From positions 5,050,501 to 5,114,500 of the forward strand of contig CATNEN010000011.1 of the NCBI GenBank assembly GCA_950097015.1: a stretch of 64,000 nt of DNA, given 5' to 3'. A program made the position numbers and the translations under genes. The DNA is from Macrostomum hystrix. Its lineage: Eukaryota; Platyhelminthes; Macrostomidae. Within the stretch, counting starts at the first letter, position 1, and each line of letters opens with the position of its first letter. Of this stretch, positions 62,174 through 64,000 are shown in pieces. The notes below the pieces were generated by a model that was given only the letters and a program-made list of their open reading frames with translations, made no database searches and was not told the DNA's origin.

Positions 62174-64000
62174 GGCTGTCGTAGACTAGCTATTCCTGGA
62201 AGCATAGATATTATAAAAAATTATGAAATAAATTATATATTCAATTAACTGAATTGAATAAGATTCAATCCTATCACTACTATAGGATATAGGATTGATA
62301 GGATCCTATTATTGAATGATTGAATTAATAGTAAACAACTTGCTAGATTACATACATGCGCAACCCCCCAAATCTTAGCCAGCCATGCGACTTAGTTTTT
62401 GCTCTATTTACGACTTAGTTTGCTCTCATTTGCTCTCTTTTTCTCTCCCTTTTTTCCTTTTCTTCATGCCTTCCTTTTTTGTCCCTTGGTCCCCCCTTTG
62501 ATTTTTTTGCGCTTGGTCGATTGGTTTTTGCGACTTACCTTGCTTGGCCCTCATTTTACCCGGCCGGGTGTTGCACATGTATGCTAGATTATATAAATAC
62601 CGTTGATTGGCCAACCTTATTAAACAACAGACAAAGTCACAACCCACAATGTGAATGTTTATTACTTATTAAGCCAAGGTAGCCAGTCAATTTTGGCCAT
62701 AACCATTTCAGCCTCAAAAACTTTTCAGCCCACTTGTAACCCAAAAAACAAAGTTGCAGTAAAGAGAATTACTAAATTGCAGTTAGTTTTGCCCTCCTTC
62801 AAGGGGCCCAGATGATTCTTGAATCTGTGGCTCAAGTTTTGCCTAAACTACAACTTAGTTTTCTCTTGTCTGCAACTTTGTTCTCCCACATCTTTGGTTC
62901 CCTCAACCGCTACTTTATTTTCCATCACCCACTTAACTGCAACGGCATTTTCTATCATCTGCAGCTTTGTTTCTCTCTAAACTACAACATTTTTTCATCT
63001 ATGAGTCTAGGACTTTGTTTGCTTTTTTGCTTCATTTAGGACGTAAAACACAAGTCTTTATGCCTATTTTTACATCATCATCTTCTTTGTTCTTTTTCTC
63101 TTCTTTCTACTTCTCTTCATTCTTATTTTCTCAATTTTCTCTTTTTGGGCTTTTTTCTTTCCCTCTTTGTCCCTTAGTCCTTGAGATTTTATAGCCTTAC
63201 TTTGTTTGACAATCATTTCAATCAGAAAATTCAGCCATTCAGCCAGGTGTTATGTATATATTTTTATCTATCAAAAGAAAAATTAATTTAAATTCAAAAC
63301 ATTTTTCTGTAAGTCAGAAAACTTTGACTAAATATTAGGAAAGTAGGGCCTATTTGATTTAATACATAAAAACCTTATATTCCATTGTGATGAAATTATT
63401 GCCTAAATGTGGATTTATATTCTGTATTTAGAGAGCTTATCACTCTTTTGTGTACCACAGCCATCCACTCAGCGTTTTAAGTACATGAACAGCAGTTATG
63501 GACATTTTACCTCTTAGGCCTAGTCTTATCATAAAACTTAATTGAAATTTTAGATCTACATAACTAGTGCACCAAGCCCCCTTAGGGCGCACTACTGTTT
63601 GGACAAAAAATATTGTGTAGGCCTAAAGCAGGACATGCATAATTCAAGAAAATGTCTGGAAAAATGAGGATAAAAGTAATAAAACTCAAAACTAGAAATA
63701 ACATTATGAATTATGTTAAATATAAATATATTTATTAGTTTGTCCAACTGTCATGCCCTTTAAATGCGCAAGAACCGACTGAAAAAAATTATCAAATGAA
63801 TCAAGTTAGAGCGTTTGATGTGGGCCAAAATGGTTTTAGGATGAAAAAGTTTTGGGACAAAAACACACAACATGGTTTTGGCCGAAGTTGCTTGAGGCCA
63901 AAACAAGAGGTATTCCTAATAAGACTCTAAAATTTCCTATGATAAGTTAGAAGTTAAAACAAATGTTCAAGTAACATATTGTAAGACTAGTGTTTTTAGT
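62174..64000. other. 5' flank of FAM102-like gene and intergenic, no gene seen
   Basis: 62250-62340 has an inverted AGGAT/ATCCT-rich stretch (CCTATCACTACTATAGG, GATAGGATCCTAT). 62400-62500 and 63050-63180 are pyrimidine-rich. The remainder is AT-rich. Short ORFs are low complexity. Confidence 0.45.

Noticed and set aside
62399-63194. Phe/Leu/Ser-rich short frames
   Set aside because: Pyrimidine-rich low-complexity DNA; no coding signal.
1-64000. CRISPR array or bacterial defence locus suggested by the many direct repeats
   Set aside because: The repeats are head-to-tail without unique spacers, and the genes and GT-AG introns are animal.

Overview
The window looks like nuclear DNA of an invertebrate bilaterian animal, possibly a lophotrochozoan; I cannot name the species. 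Genes are GC-rich, carry GT-AG introns, use the standard code, and lie in AT-rich DNA. The recognisable genes are animal families: BIR-RING inhibitor of apoptosis, peptide GPCR, FAIM, GPANK1, cyclophilin, regucalcin, AGPAT and FAM102/EEIG1. There are no operons, ribosome-binding sites or CRISPR arrays. Exon chains were joined by matching splice sites and reading-frame phase by eye. They are predictions, but most joins restore a conserved family motif across the junction.

Layout. 0-1.9 kb: 3' two exons of an IAP-type BIR-RING protein (+), with a SINE in the intron. 2.3-12.8 kb: seven different tandem arrays almost back to back (units of about 15, 24, 16, 21, 9, 40 and 21 bp), plus a 14-bp E-box array and one orphan terminal exon (-). 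12.9-17.4 kb: two-exon FMRFamide-receptor-like GPCR (-). 18.1-21.3 kb: 16-bp satellite. 22.4-24.2 kb: four-TM protein with a PPxY tail (+). 25.2-29.7 kb: Cys-rich membrane protein (+) whose tiny first exon is separated from the rest by a 3.1-kb minisatellite. 32.0-34.6 kb: FAIM-like gene (+). 34.9-42.2 kb: AT-rich, gene-poor, with three MITE-like elements, two of them with 8-bp target duplications. 42.2-43.0 kb: last exon of a GPANK1-like G-patch protein (+). 44.6-45.7 kb: cyclophilin (-), head to head with regucalcin/SMP30 (46.5-49.7 kb, +), which has two alternative first exons. 50.1-51.6 kb: a SINE and a hypothetical gene. 51.65-54.07 kb: decayed Helitron with both termini. 55.5-57.1 kb: AGPAT (-). 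60.0-62.2 kb: FAM102/EEIG1 (-). 62.2-64 kb: no gene seen.

The genes do not form a pathway. Two of them, the IAP and FAIM, belong to anti-apoptotic families. The dominant theme is repeats: about 17 tandem arrays cover roughly 18 kb (my estimate, near 29% of the window), many sitting inside introns. Some families recur at distant sites: a 24-bp unit at 3.7 and 59.4 kb in opposite orientation, and a 15/16-bp unit at 2.3 and 50.9 kb. A tRNA-derived SINE family has four copies.
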